From Sunxiuqinia elliptica (lineage in GTDB: Bacteria > Bacteroidota > Bacteroidia > Bacteroidales > Prolixibacteraceae), in the NCBI RefSeq assembly GCF_900113005.1, contig NZ_FONW01000001.1, forward strand, positions 496,001 through 560,000: a stretch of 64,000 bases of DNA. Reading direction: 5' to 3'. How positions within the stretch are numbered: position 1 is the first letter of the stretch; the number at the start of each line of letters is the position of its first letter. Below, in pieces: positions 44,780 through 52,892 of this stretch. The translations under genes and the position numbers were made by a program. The notes below the pieces were generated by a model. That model was not told where the DNA came from and did no database searches. It worked only from the letters and a program-made list of their open reading frames with translations.

Positions 44780-45595
44780 ATGAGTGAGGCATTTTTTCGT
44801 ATCGATAACTTTTCGTGTGGCTATCCAGGCTTTAAGCTAAGTGGCATCAACCTGAGTTTGGAAAAAGGATCATTCAACGGAATTATTGGTCCCAACGGGT
44901 CGGGAAAAACAACCTTATTCCGCGGGATTACCAGTGCGATTGCCACCTTGGAAGGAACCATTTCGCTGAAAGGGCAACAATTGGATCGCTTGTCTTTGAA
45001 AGAACGGGCACAACAGATGGCGATTGTCAGCCAGTTTGTTGATGTGGACCAGGTTTCGGTGGAAGATTATGTGTTGATGGGACGTATGCCTTACCATGGT
45101 CGTTTCCAGTTTTTTGAGTCGAAGGATGATTATGAAATTGCCCACAATTACATGCAGCTGACCGATGTGTTGAAGCACAAAGACAAGCTGATGACCGAGT
45201 TGAGTGGGGGAGAACAGCAGCGGGCGGCCATTGCCCGGGCTCTGACGCAAGAGCCGGAATTGCTACTGCTCGATGAACCGACTTCTCACCTAGATATTAC
45301 GCATCAGGTGCGCATTCTGGATTTGCTACATCGCCTGAACCAGGAAATGGGTTTGACGGTGCTGATGGTTGTTCATGATCTGAATTTGGCGTCGGAGTAT
45401 TGCGATCGTCTGGTTTTGTTTAATGACGGAAAGCTGTTTACCCAAGGGACTCCCGATGAAGTGCTGACTTTTGATACCATTGAAAAGGTGTACCGAACAC
45501 CTGTTATTACGCGTACCAACCCCTATTCCAATAAGCCGGTAATCTTTTTGGTTAGCGAAAAGATGATGAAGGAAACGAAAGCGTCAGAGAGCTAG
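44780..45595 (+). CDS. btuD: ABC ATPase of the corrinoid importer
   Basis: Cytosolic ATPase subunit of 271 residues. Walker A is GPNGSGKTT (about 37-45), the Q-loop SQFVDVDQVSVEDYVLMGR, the signature LSGGEQQRAAIARALTQ, Walker B LLLLDEPTSHLDI and the switch MVVHDLNLAS, which is the arrangement of FecE/BtuD ATPases. It starts one base after the btuC stop and closes the first B12 operon. Its TAG stop lies inside the outer arm of a 168-bp inverted repeat that fills the gap to the convergent FecR-like gene. Confidence 0.93.
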   Translation: MSEAFFRIDNFSCGYPGFKLSGINLSLEKGSFNGIIGPNGSGKTTLFRGITSAIATLEGTISLKGQQLDRLSLKERAQQMAIVSQFVDVDQVSVEDYVLMGRMPYHGRFQFFESKDDYEIAHNYMQLTDVLKHKDKLMTELSGGEQQRAAIARALTQEPELLLLDEPTSHLDITHQVRILDLLHRLNQEMGLTVLMVVHDLNLASEYCDRLVLFNDGKLFTQGTPDEVLTFDTIEKVYRTPVITRTNPYSNKPVIFLVSEKMMKETKASES

Positions 45596-45759
45596 TGTCA
45601 AGTCAAGCATGACCTGTCGCGCCAAGCCTTGTCTTTTTTCGGTTTTGTTTCATTATAAAAAGACTCACGTAGCTACGGCTATGCTTACTTTTTCTAATTT
45701 TACAAAACACGAAAAATTACAGCGGCTTACACAACATTTCACACTTGACTTGGCACTAG
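45592..45759. repeat. 168-bp nested imperfect palindrome (REP/MITE-like)
   Basis: The outer arms CTAGTGTCAAGTCAAG (45592-45607) and CTTGACTTGGCACTAG (45744-45759) pair at 15 of 16 positions. Inner arms TTTTTCGGTTTTGT (45635-45648) and ACAAAACACGAAAAA pair almost fully, and AAAAAG/CTTTTT lie inside those. The centre is GTAGCTAC (45669-45676). All arms share one centre near 45675, so the whole fills nearly the complete 176-bp gap between the convergent btuD and FecR-like genes. No ORF is convincing. It could be a MITE, a REP-type element or a large bidirectional terminator. Confidence 0.75.
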
Positions 45760-45771
45760 TGCTTGGTTTCC

Positions 45772-46500
45772 TTATTCAATTCGGAATGTTTCAACGGCCT
45801 CTTCTTCGCCTGAAGTTGTAATTGTTATGTGCCGATTTTTGATGGTGTATTCTATCGGAACGCTTTGCTTGAGAATGTCCAGAACTACTTTAATATCATC
45901 TTGGGAACTGAATTGACCTGTTACCCGGAAATCGTTGATGGGATGAACTAATGTAATTTTATACCGATAGCGTTTTTCCAATTGTTGACATAGCTGCTCT
46001 AGCGTTGCATTCCGGAGAACAAGTGGGGGGATAGAATCGGAGAACTGCTGTTGGCTGATAAAGCTGGAACGATCTTGATAGTGGACTTGCTCTCCAGCTC
46101 GAAGCTTAAGCGTATCAGTCGAAGTCATAAATTGGACTTGCCCTTCATACAATTTTACCGTTAGCCCGTTTTGTGTGTTTACATCGAAGGAAGTCCCCAA
46201 AACCTGAATTTTAGTTTGTGCAACTTCCAGGCTAAAAGCTTGTTTTGGATCTGAATGGATATCAAAGAAGGCGTTACCTTCCAAGCTTGCTGCTCGTTTA
46301 AATTTCCGGTGGACCGTCAGTTTAGCTCCTGGCTCCAGATACACCAGTGAAGAATCGGGTAGTTGGATCGTTGGAAGATCATGCGTGTAAGCATAAGTGA
46401 TTGTCGTGGTTTTGGAATAGTGGTTTAGCAAGTAGCCAGTAGCAACTAAAAGAAGTATCGATGCGTTAATTTTCAGCCCGTTGGAGCGCCGTTTTTTCAT
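45772..46500 (-). CDS. FecR/DUF4974-type protein lacking the cytoplasmic anti-sigma part
   Basis: Protein of 242 residues. One membrane helix near the N-terminus (INASILLLVATGYLLNHY) follows a short basic stretch. The periplasmic FecR domain (about 40-140) has IQLPDSSLVYLEPGAKLTVH and FSLEVAQTKIQVLGTSFDVN. The C-terminal STN-like DUF4974 region (about 165-235) has RNATLEQLCQQLEKRYRYKI. Normal Bacteroidota FecR anti-sigma proteins carry about 80 cytoplasmic residues before the helix and sit beside an ECF sigma gene; here there is a stop 11 codons upstream of the ATG and no sigma gene. It is either a degraded or a stand-alone FecR. It separates the two B12 operons. Confidence 0.85.
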   Translation of the reverse strand: MKKRRSNGLKINASILLLVATGYLLNHYSKTTTITYAYTHDLPTIQLPDSSLVYLEPGAKLTVHRKFKRAASLEGNAFFDIHSDPKQAFSLEVAQTKIQVLGTSFDVNTQNGLTVKLYEGQVQFMTSTDTLKLRAGEQVHYQDRSSFISQQQFSDSIPPLVLRNATLEQLCQQLEKRYRYKITLVHPINDFRVTGQFSSQDDIKVVLDILKQSVPIEYTIKNRHITITTSGEEEAVETFRIE

Positions 46501-46718
46501 TTGTTTAAAATTTTCCTTTTGTTTATCGAGTCAAATGCTTGAATGCATTGATGTAATTGGTTGGATGGGAGCTTGCCCCAAATCCTTAATTTGTTGTATC
46601 TTAATAAAGCTTGAAAATAATTATTTTAAATATTTGAACATAAAGAATTGTTGGAAAGCAGGAAATGAGTTGATCTAAACGAGCTGCTGTCTTGTTATTT
46701 AAACAAAAAGAACTGCGT

Positions 46719-47903
46719 ATGAGGCTAATCTTTACCTGGTTAATTCTCTTTTCAATTCCCGTGTTTGTTCAGGCAAGAACTGAGTCTGATTATCTTTTGA
46801 GTGATCGGGATACCACACTTGTTGATCAGTTTTTTGGTTTGTTCGAAACGCAGGAAGGAGCTGATATCCCTGAGGCACAACGTTCAAAGCGAAAGCAAGT
46901 TGATGAATTGCTGAACGCACTTACGCAGCGGGATGGACAACTTCAGTTTAATGGGGTGGCTACCGCTAGTTTGCAAACCGAACTGGTGCATAAACCAAAC
47001 TACCAGGGAGTAGGCTCGTTTGATATTTTTGCATTTACTTCGTTTGGAAAGCATACCATCCTATTTTTTGATCTGGAAGCGGTGGGCGGTGATGGCCCCG
47101 ATCAAATTATTCCGAATCTGAGTGGTTTGAATGCTGATGCCGGATCCACCCAAAGTGATGAAGGAATTGACCATTTGGTAGTGCTGGAAGCCTGGGCTGA
47201 ATTTCGGGCTTTAAAAGACCTGCTTACTGTGAATGTTGGTAAGATTGATGTGACCAACTATTTTGATAATAACCTGCATGCCAACGATGAAACCAGCCAG
47301 TTTTTAAGTGGTGCTTTTGTCAATAGTGCGGCACTTCCGGCTCCTATAAATGCTCCGGGAATTCGACTCAGAACCTCTTTTGTCAATCGGTTCTACTTGC
47401 AGTTTGCACTCAGTAGTTTGGATAACTCAGGAGACGATTTGATGCGGAATCATTTCAAGATTGCCGAAACAGGCTTTATGCTTTTCCCAAATACCGATTG
47501 GGAAGCCAACTTTCGGATTTATGGATTTGAACATCCTGCGGCCGGACATAGTCGTGGCTTTGGCCTTTCGGTGGATGAGCTGGTTGCCGGCCGATTTACT
47601 GTTTTTGGGCGCTATGCTAAAAATGAAAAGAAACTGGCTGAATGGTTTGGGGTTGAGCAGGCCTGGAGCTTTGGCCTTGGCTTCAAACAGTTGTTCCTAA
47701 ATCGCGAGTTTAACGTTGGTTTGGCCTATGGGCAGACTGATCCACAGGCTCTGGATGCTCCGGAAAAACTGGCTGAACTCTACATCAGCAACCAGTTTAA
47801 TCAGTGGGTTTACCTTTCTCCTCATCTGCAATGGCTTGATCCGGCAACAGCCAATCAAAAAGAGCATGTGCTGGTCGGCCTTCGAATAAATTTTAGTTAT
47901 TAG
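46719..47903 (+). CDS. OprB-like carbohydrate-selective porin
   Basis: Outer-membrane protein of 394 residues. The ATG at 46719 is chosen because it starts a signal peptide (MRLIFTWLILFSIPVFVQA); an upstream TTG is less likely. The mature protein has a helical lead (SKRKQVDELLNALTQRDG), then alternating beta strands of a 16-strand barrel such as LLTVNVGKIDVTNYFDNN and FTVFGRYAKNEKKLAEWFG, ending VLVGLRINFSY with a terminal aromatic residue. These are features of the OprB/alginate-export porin families. It could let sugars or other small molecules through. It is divergent from the FecR-like gene and precedes riboswitch 2, but has no evident B12 link. Confidence 0.8.
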   Translation: MRLIFTWLILFSIPVFVQARTESDYLLSDRDTTLVDQFFGLFETQEGADIPEAQRSKRKQVDELLNALTQRDGQLQFNGVATASLQTELVHKPNYQGVGSFDIFAFTSFGKHTILFFDLEAVGGDGPDQIIPNLSGLNADAGSTQSDEGIDHLVVLEAWAEFRALKDLLTVNVGKIDVTNYFDNNLHANDETSQFLSGAFVNSAALPAPINAPGIRLRTSFVNRFYLQFALSSLDNSGDDLMRNHFKIAETGFMLFPNTDWEANFRIYGFEHPAAGHSRGFGLSVDELVAGRFTVFGRYAKNEKKLAEWFGVEQAWSFGLGFKQLFLNREFNVGLAYGQTDPQALDAPEKLAELYISNQFNQWVYLSPHLQWLDPATANQKEHVLVGLRINFSY

Positions 47904-48000
47904 TGAATCGTTATAAACTTATGATTCGTAAGACCTTTTGAAAAGAATCTGAATTGGTTGAATCCGAAAAAAAAAGTCTTTCCAGCAAGAAAATAATTTC

Positions 48001-48008
48001 TACATTTG
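48001..48008 (+). promoter_or_regulatory. Promoter -7 box for B12 operon 2
   Basis: TACATTTG matches TAnnTTTG, directly before the riboswitch. The surrounding bases TTTCTAC-TTTG-CG are shared with the promoter of riboswitch 1. The sequence CTTTCC about 19 bp upstream may supply the -33 contact. Confidence 0.6.
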
Positions 48009-48011
48009 TCG

Positions 48012-48190
48012 CGGATTTGGTTCCAACAACCGCCAGCGTGGTTGGGATGAATAGGGAATCCGGTGTGAATCCGGAGCTGTACCCGCAGCTGTAAGCCTTA
48101 ATGCAGCTTTCTGAAACTTCTGCCACTGCCCGATGAACTGTCAGGGTGGGAAGGCCTCAGAAAGTAAGGTGAGCCAGAAGACCTGCCAAA
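48012..48190 (+). promoter_or_regulatory. Cobalamin riboswitch 2
   Basis: Leader RNA of the btuB operon inside a 443-bp gap without genes. The conserved blocks appear in order: AGGGAATCCGGTGTGAATCC (48053-48072), GGAGCTGTACCCGCAGCTGT, GCCACTGCCCG, GGGTGGGAAGGC and the B12 box GCCAGAAGACCTGCC (48173-48187). A further 156 nt separate it from the btuB ATG, more than for riboswitch 1, leaving room for an expression platform; a hairpin with T-run is not obvious. The first blocks match riboswitch 1 closely, so the two are probably paralogous or at least share a class. The 5' boundary is estimated. Confidence 0.94.
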
Positions 48191-48346
48191 GTCCTTTTTG
48201 TAATCATAGCTTTCGGGATAAAAGCGTGAGATGATAAATTTTATCATTCATCTATCCAGTTGTTCGGGTTCCTTATCAAGGTGGATTTTGAGCAAAATTG
48301 AAAGTTATGGTAGGCATGTTAAGTGTTTAACCATATTTTTTAATTC

Positions 48347-50503
48347 ATGAAAACCAAAAATTTTAAATTGAATCACCGGTTGATTTTTTCATTGTTGACT
48401 CTTGCTTTCTTTCAGTTTGCGCAAGCCGAAGAAGCTGTAGTTGACTCGATTAACGTTGAAGAGGTTGTGGTGAAAGTTTCGAGACTGAACTCTAAATTGA
48501 AAAACATTCCTCAGAAAATTGAGGTGATCACCAGCGATGAAATCCAGTCAGTGCCTAATGCAACATTGGCTGAGGTAATTAAGCGGACTACCAATTTGGA
48601 CATTGTGCAATATCCAGGGCTTTCGGCAACTGTCGGAATGCGTGGTTTCTCCCCAAGTGCACACTCCAGAAGCTATACGCTAATTTTGATCAACGGAAAA
48701 CCGTCGGGGACCCGTAACCTGGCTTCTATCTCTGCGAATAACATCGAGCGGGTAGAAATTGTAAAAGGACCTTATTCAACCTTGTATGGGTCTGATGCGA
48801 TGGGTGGCGTAATCAATATTATCACCAAAACAGCTACTGAGGATTTCTCAGGAAATATTTCGCAGGAAGTGGGAAGTTTTAGGTATACTGGAATTGAGGC
48901 TTCTTTGGCTGGAAAGGTTGTTGATGGCTTAAACTTTGATCTCGGTTATTCGATGAAAAATCAACGAGATGATTATAAAATTGGTGATCATAACTTCCTG
49001 TCTGCTTCTGAAGAGCAAAAGATTATTCTGGATGAAAAATCCTATGGCAGTCGGATGGAGAATTCACAGTATGAGTTTAATGCGGTGAATGCTGGATTAA
49101 ATGCAACGTTTAATGAGGTTTGGAGTGCCGATGCCAGAGCTAGTTATACATTTGCTGACGATATTGAAACGCCTGGAAACTTTTGGGGAACTTATGGACA
49201 AAGTATGAAAGATTTGAATCGTTTAAATCTTTATACTGTTGTTGAGCGAAGCAAGGCAGATAATACGTTGAACTTTAGTCCTTATTACACGAGCGAGAAA
49301 AACTCCAATTATTCGGACAATACCAAGGAAGGATTTATCAGTTTCAAGGATAATGTGAAGGAATATGGTTTTCAGTTGCAAGACTTGCAGGCTTTTGGAA
49401 ATATGAAAGTAATCCTTGGGCTTGATTATGGTACCTATGCCTATGAGTCAGAGCGTTTTTCAGATGCAACTACCCCTGCAACTCCGTATAAACCAAACAA
49501 TAAGAATGTAAACACTGCAGTGTTCACGCAATTGGCCTACAACATTTCAAGATTGGATATTAATGGGGGACTTCGTTACGATCATTATTCTTATCACATT
49601 GATGCAAATGATGATTTGAGTGCTAAAGCTGCTGATGAAGATTACAACACCTTGAATACAAGTTTGGGGTTACAGTATCGCATCTTGGATAACTTGAAGT
49701 TCCACACTTCTTTTGGAACTGCATTCTCTGTTCCTGATGCCTATAAAGTAGCTGGGAAATATGAAGTCTCTGAGTACTTCCCAGATTGGGATTACTGGTA
49801 TGTGAAGTCCTTTGTCGGTAACCCAGACCTTAAGCCCGAGAAATCTTCAACCGTTGATCTTGGATTGAAATATGCTGCTTTGGATCAAGCCTTAAATGTT
49901 GATGTCACCTATTTCAACACAACACATAAAGATAAAATAGCAGAAGAGGAATTGGAATCGGGTGAAACGACTTATACTAATGCTGATAAATCAAAAATGG
50001 AAGGCTTGGAACTGGCCAGCTCTTTTGATTTTGGGGTATTTGCAGAACGTCGGTTTAAGTTGGAGCTTTATTCAAACTGGACTTTCATGTTTAAATCTGA
50101 ATTAGAATTGAAAAATGAGGATGGAACAAGTGAGTTTAAGGATATGCGTTATGTGCGTAAGTCAACTGGAAGCTTTGGAATTCAGTTTGATAACCTGAAA
50201 GGGCTTTCTTCTCGATTGAATGCCCGTTACTCTGGAGCTAGATTGGAAAGAGATAGTTTTTCAGGAGTTCGTCCTGATTGGTCTGCAGATGATTACTACA
50301 CAGAGAAGGGATATACACCGGAAGATAAAATGGTTGAGCATGCAGGATCGCTTATTTTTGATTATTCGCTGGCTTATCGTTTTAAAAATGGGATTTCGAT
50401 TGGTGGATCTGTCAATAACTTGATGGATGAAAACTACACCGAAAAAGACGGATATAATATGCCTGGTAGAAGCTTTTTGGCAAAAATCTCTTATAACTTC
50501 TAA
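48347..50503 (+). CDS. btuB: TonB-dependent outer membrane receptor, BtuB-like
   Basis: Outer-membrane corrinoid receptor of 718 residues with a signal peptide (to FAQAE). The TonB-box region NVEEVVVKVSRLN is followed by a plug domain with IPQKIEVITSDEI, RTTNLDIVQYPG, IERVEIVKGPYSTLYGSDAM and GGVINIITKTA. A barrel of about 22 strands ends in SFLAKISYNF, with the C-terminal Phe that the BAM machinery recognises. There is no carboxypeptidase-like N-terminal extension, so it is a classical receptor rather than SusC-like. The cobalamin riboswitch 156 bp upstream and the B12 genes downstream make a BtuB role the best reading. Confidence 0.93.
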   Translation: MKTKNFKLNHRLIFSLLTLAFFQFAQAEEAVVDSINVEEVVVKVSRLNSKLKNIPQKIEVITSDEIQSVPNATLAEVIKRTTNLDIVQYPGLSATVGMRGFSPSAHSRSYTLILINGKPSGTRNLASISANNIERVEIVKGPYSTLYGSDAMGGVINIITKTATEDFSGNISQEVGSFRYTGIEASLAGKVVDGLNFDLGYSMKNQRDDYKIGDHNFLSASEEQKIILDEKSYGSRMENSQYEFNAVNAGLNATFNEVWSADARASYTFADDIETPGNFWGTYGQSMKDLNRLNLYTVVERSKADNTLNFSPYYTSEKNSNYSDNTKEGFISFKDNVKEYGFQLQDLQAFGNMKVILGLDYGTYAYESERFSDATTPATPYKPNNKNVNTAVFTQLAYNISRLDINGGLRYDHYSYHIDANDDLSAKAADEDYNTLNTSLGLQYRILDNLKFHTSFGTAFSVPDAYKVAGKYEVSEYFPDWDYWYVKSFVGNPDLKPEKSSTVDLGLKYAALDQALNVDVTYFNTTHKDKIAEEELESGETTYTNADKSKMEGLELASSFDFGVFAERRFKLELYSNWTFMFKSELELKNEDGTSEFKDMRYVRKSTGSFGIQFDNLKGLSSRLNARYSGARLERDSFSGVRPDWSADDYYTEKGYTPEDKMVEHAGSLIFDYSLAYRFKNGISIGGSVNNLMDENYTEKDGYNMPGRSFLAKISYNF

Positions 50504-50514
50504 AATATAATCGT

Positions 50515-50913
50515 ATGAAACTATTTTTGAAGGTTCTTGTACTAGTTGCTCTGTTTCTCGTAGTTGTAAGTCCGAATTCTGTTGTGGCTAAAAGCGCGAA
50601 CAAGGCAGTAACGGTAGAAATAAACTTTGGGGATGATGCTCCTTTAAAATCAGCTAATGTAAGCTGGGAGAGTGACCTGACGGCGTTGGAAGCACTTATG
50701 CATGTGGTGGAAGTTTCAACGCATGCAGTTGGAGAATACGTGTTCGTTTCGAAGATTGATCAGGTGAAAGGAGTTCCAACAAAGTATGTTTGGTACTATA
50801 AAATAAATGGACAATCGCCGAAGAAATTGGCGATCAACCAAAAGCTTAAAAAAGGAGATGTTGTTACCTGGATCTATAAGCAAGATGTTTGCTCAGATAA
50901 AAAGTGCAAGTAA
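50515..50913 (+). CDS. Secreted DUF4430 (transcobalamin-like C-terminal domain) protein
   Basis: Protein of 132 residues, 11 bp after btuB. An N-terminal hydrophobic signal (about 1-25, ending VVAKS) has no clear lipobox Cys, so the protein is exported or membrane-tethered by its signal. The mature part is one DUF4430 domain: VTVEINFGDDAPLKSANVSW, LTALEALMHVVEVST, then KYVWYYKINGQSPKKLAINQ and KKGDVVTWIYKQD. This small beta-grasp-type domain is shared with the C-terminal domain of animal transcobalamin/intrinsic factor, which closes over B12 (family knowledge). The tail holds two Cys (CSDKKC). A periplasmic or surface corrinoid-binding role is inferred from domain and operon position. Confidence 0.87.
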   Translation: MKLFLKVLVLVALFLVVVSPNSVVAKSANKAVTVEINFGDDAPLKSANVSWESDLTALEALMHVVEVSTHAVGEYVFVSKIDQVKGVPTKYVWYYKINGQSPKKLAINQKLKKGDVVTWIYKQDVCSDKKCK

Positions 50914-51004
50914 TTTCCGGTTAGGAAAATCAGATATTTAAATTTGTACAAGAGGTAGCTGACTGGTTCGGCTTACCTCTTGTTGCGTTTTTAATCAACA
51001 AATT

Positions 51005-51517
51005 ATGGCAGCAATCACATTCATAACAGGAGGGGCCCGGTCGGGGAAAAGCAGTTTTGCTCAGCAGTTGGCCGAAAGCCTGTCGGAACGGCCGGTTTAT
51101 CTGGCGACAGCCCGTATTTGGGACGAAGATTTTGCCCAACGTGTTCGACGTCACCAAAGCGATCGTGATGAGCGTTGGCAAACGCTGGAGGAAGAAAAAG
51201 AGCTTTCGAAGCATGCACTTGGCAACCGGGTGGTGCTGATGGACTGTGTGACTTTGTGGCTAACAAATTTCTTCCATGATTGTGATTATGACTTGGAAAA
51301 AGCCTTAGAGCAAGCCAAAACTGAGTGGCAAAAGTTTATTGATCAAGAGGTGACACTGATCGTTGTAAGCAATGAGTTGGGAATGGGGGTGCACCCGGAA
51401 AATGAGATTGCCCGGAAATTTGCCGACCTGCAAGGATGGATGAACCAGTTTATTGCCCGGCAGGCTAATACGGTTTACTTGATGGTTTCCGGCATTCCGC
51501 TTAAAATAAAGGAATGA
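51005..51517 (+). CDS. cobU: Adenosylcobinamide kinase / guanylyltransferase
   Basis: Bifunctional enzyme of 170 residues that phosphorylates adenosylcobinamide and then attaches GMP from GTP to give AdoCbi-GDP. The P-loop is TGGARSGKSSFAQ (about 8-20), a GxxxxGKS form specific to CobU/CobP. RPVYLATARIWDEDFAQRV follows, with a downstream HQSDRDERW in which the His is a candidate for the GMP-linked residue. LMDCVTLWLTNFF and VVSNELGMGVHPENEIARKF complete the family pattern. It starts 91 bp after the DUF4430 gene. The next spacer carries the first copy of a degenerate repeat, in inverse orientation. Confidence 0.95.
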   Translation: MAAITFITGGARSGKSSFAQQLAESLSERPVYLATARIWDEDFAQRVRRHQSDRDERWQTLEEEKELSKHALGNRVVLMDCVTLWLTNFFHDCDYDLEKALEQAKTEWQKFIDQEVTLIVVSNELGMGVHPENEIARKFADLQGWMNQFIARQANTVYLMVSGIPLKIKE

Positions 51518-51560
51518 AATCAAAAACTTGAGAACCAAGAACCAGGAGCCAGGAACCAAG

Positions 51561-51613
51561 ACATTAGACAGCAGATTTTAGATAATCGATTTTTCAGATA
51601 TTCGGATGAGCTC
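51561..51613 (-). repeat. Degenerate cob-spacer repeat, copy 1 (inverted)
   Basis: Read on the minus strand it contains CATCCGAATATCTGAAAAAT followed by ATTATCTAAAATCTGCTGTC, matching the plus-strand copies in later spacers. It is flanked at 51532-51560 by short reiterations of GAACCAAG/GAACCAGG. It lies in the 171-bp cobU-cobT spacer, which has no gene. Confidence 0.65.
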
Positions 51614-51688
51614 AAACTTTTTCAAACTGAGGTTGAAATCAGGGACTCTGAACTTCGAAATAACGATAACCAATAAATAAAACAATAG

Positions 51689-52699
51689 ATGACAATAAAT
51701 TTGAAAGACCAACTACAACACAAGATTGACCTGAAAACAAAGCCGCTGGGAGCTTTAGGACAATTGGAAGCAATTGCTTTACAACTTGGAATGATACAGA
51801 ACACGCTGAGTCCGGAATTAAAGAATCCGAGCTTGCTGGTTTTTGCTGCAGACCATGGTATTGCCGATGAAGGCGTGAGCCCATACCCCAAAGATGTGAC
51901 CTGGCAGATGGTTATGAACTTCTGCTCGGGTGGTGCAGCCATCAACGTTTTTTGTAAGCAAAATGGTATTGGCATTAAAGTGATTGATGCCGGTGTGGAC
52001 TATGATTTCCCTGCTGATTTGCCCATTGTTAATGCGAAGATTGCCCGTGGTAGTCGAAACATGCTGAAAGAGCCGGCAATGACTGTAGAGGAATGCCGCC
52101 TGGCGATGAAGCGAGGAGCTGAGTTTGTGCAGAAAGAAGCTGAAGCAGGAAGTAACACCATCGCTTTTGGAGAGATGGGAATTGGAAATACTTCACCTTC
52201 ATCCTTGTTGATGCACCGTTTTTTGAATTTGCCAATTGAAGAGTGTACCGGGAAAGGTGCCGGGATGAAAGGCGAAAAACTGGATTATAAAACCACCGTT
52301 TTACGTACGATATCCGAAAAGTATGATCCAGAAACAACGATCGAAACTTTGGCGACTTTCGGCGGACTTGAAATTGCCATGATGGTTGGTGCGATCTTGG
52401 AAGCTCACAAGCAGGGCATGGTCATTTTGATTGATGGTTTTATTGCTACTGCTGCTACCGTGACGGCTATTCAGTTCAACGAATCGGTAAGGGATAATTG
52501 CCTATTTTGTCATGCCTCCGAAGAACGAGGACATCAGCTGATGTTGGAGTACCTGCATGCTAAGCCTGTTTTAAGCCTGGGAATGCGTTTGGGTGAGGGC
52601 TCAGGCGCAGCAGTGGCTTATCCGGTGATTAAAGCAGCGGCAACATTCTTAAATGAAATGGCTAGCTTTGAAGATGCTGGTGTTTCCAATAAAGAGTAA
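51689..52699 (+). CDS. cobT: Nicotinate-nucleotide:dimethylbenzimidazole phosphoribosyltransferase, paralogue 1
   Basis: Enzyme of 336 residues that activates a lower-ligand base to its alpha-ribotide phosphate using nicotinate mononucleotide. The standard motifs are present: FAADHGIADEGVSPYP, VTWQMVMNFCSGGAAIN (about 70-86), IDAGVDYDF, FGEMGIGNTSPSS and, near residue 303, the catalytic Glu in LGEGSGAAVAYP. The GGAAIN motif is the one usual in CobT proteins. It is one of two cobT genes in this operon; the other lies 1.7 kb downstream and differs at that motif. The default substrate is 5,6-dimethylbenzimidazole, but other bases are possible. Spacers on both sides carry the degenerate repeat. 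Confidence 0.94.
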   Translation: MTINLKDQLQHKIDLKTKPLGALGQLEAIALQLGMIQNTLSPELKNPSLLVFAADHGIADEGVSPYPKDVTWQMVMNFCSGGAAINVFCKQNGIGIKVIDAGVDYDFPADLPIVNAKIARGSRNMLKEPAMTVEECRLAMKRGAEFVQKEAEAGSNTIAFGEMGIGNTSPSSLLMHRFLNLPIEECTGKGAGMKGEKLDYKTTVLRTISEKYDPETTIETLATFGGLEIAMMVGAILEAHKQGMVILIDGFIATAATVTAIQFNESVRDNCLFCHASEERGHQLMLEYLHAKPVLSLGMRLGEGSGAAVAYPVIKAAATFLNEMASFEDAGVSNKE

Positions 52700-52832
52700 T
52701 TGAAGGACAGAGAGCAGAGGGCAAAGCGCAGAGAGTGAAGGGGAGATCGGAGGCCGGATGTTCAGGACTGCTTGAAGTAGTTTGAGGTTTCAATGGTTTC
52801 TTTGGTTTGAAAAGTTTGGACTCATTCGAATA

Positions 52833-52887
52833 GCTGAGCATCCGAAAATCTATTGTCTAAAATCTGATGTCTAAAGTCTAACATCTT
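52833..52887 (+). repeat. Degenerate cob-spacer repeat, copy 2
   Basis: CTGAGCATCCGAAAATCTAT is followed by TGTCTAAAATCTGATGTCTA and AAGTCTAACATCTT, ending 5 bp before the cobS ATG. Closely similar to copy 4. Upstream, at 52704-52740, lies a purine-rich stretch reiterating AGAGAGCAGAG-like words. Confidence 0.7.
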
Positions 52888-52892
52888 AAAAA

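Noticed and set aside
45609-45821. Possible 70-residue plus-strand protein
   Set aside because: It lies inside the nested palindrome and overlaps the FecR-like 3' end; the composition is not protein-like.
46501-46690. Remnant of a sigma factor or anti-sigma N-terminus upstream of the FecR-like gene
   Set aside because: A stop-free stretch of about 38 codons exists in another frame, but it lacks a start and I could not match it to sigma or anti-sigma motifs.
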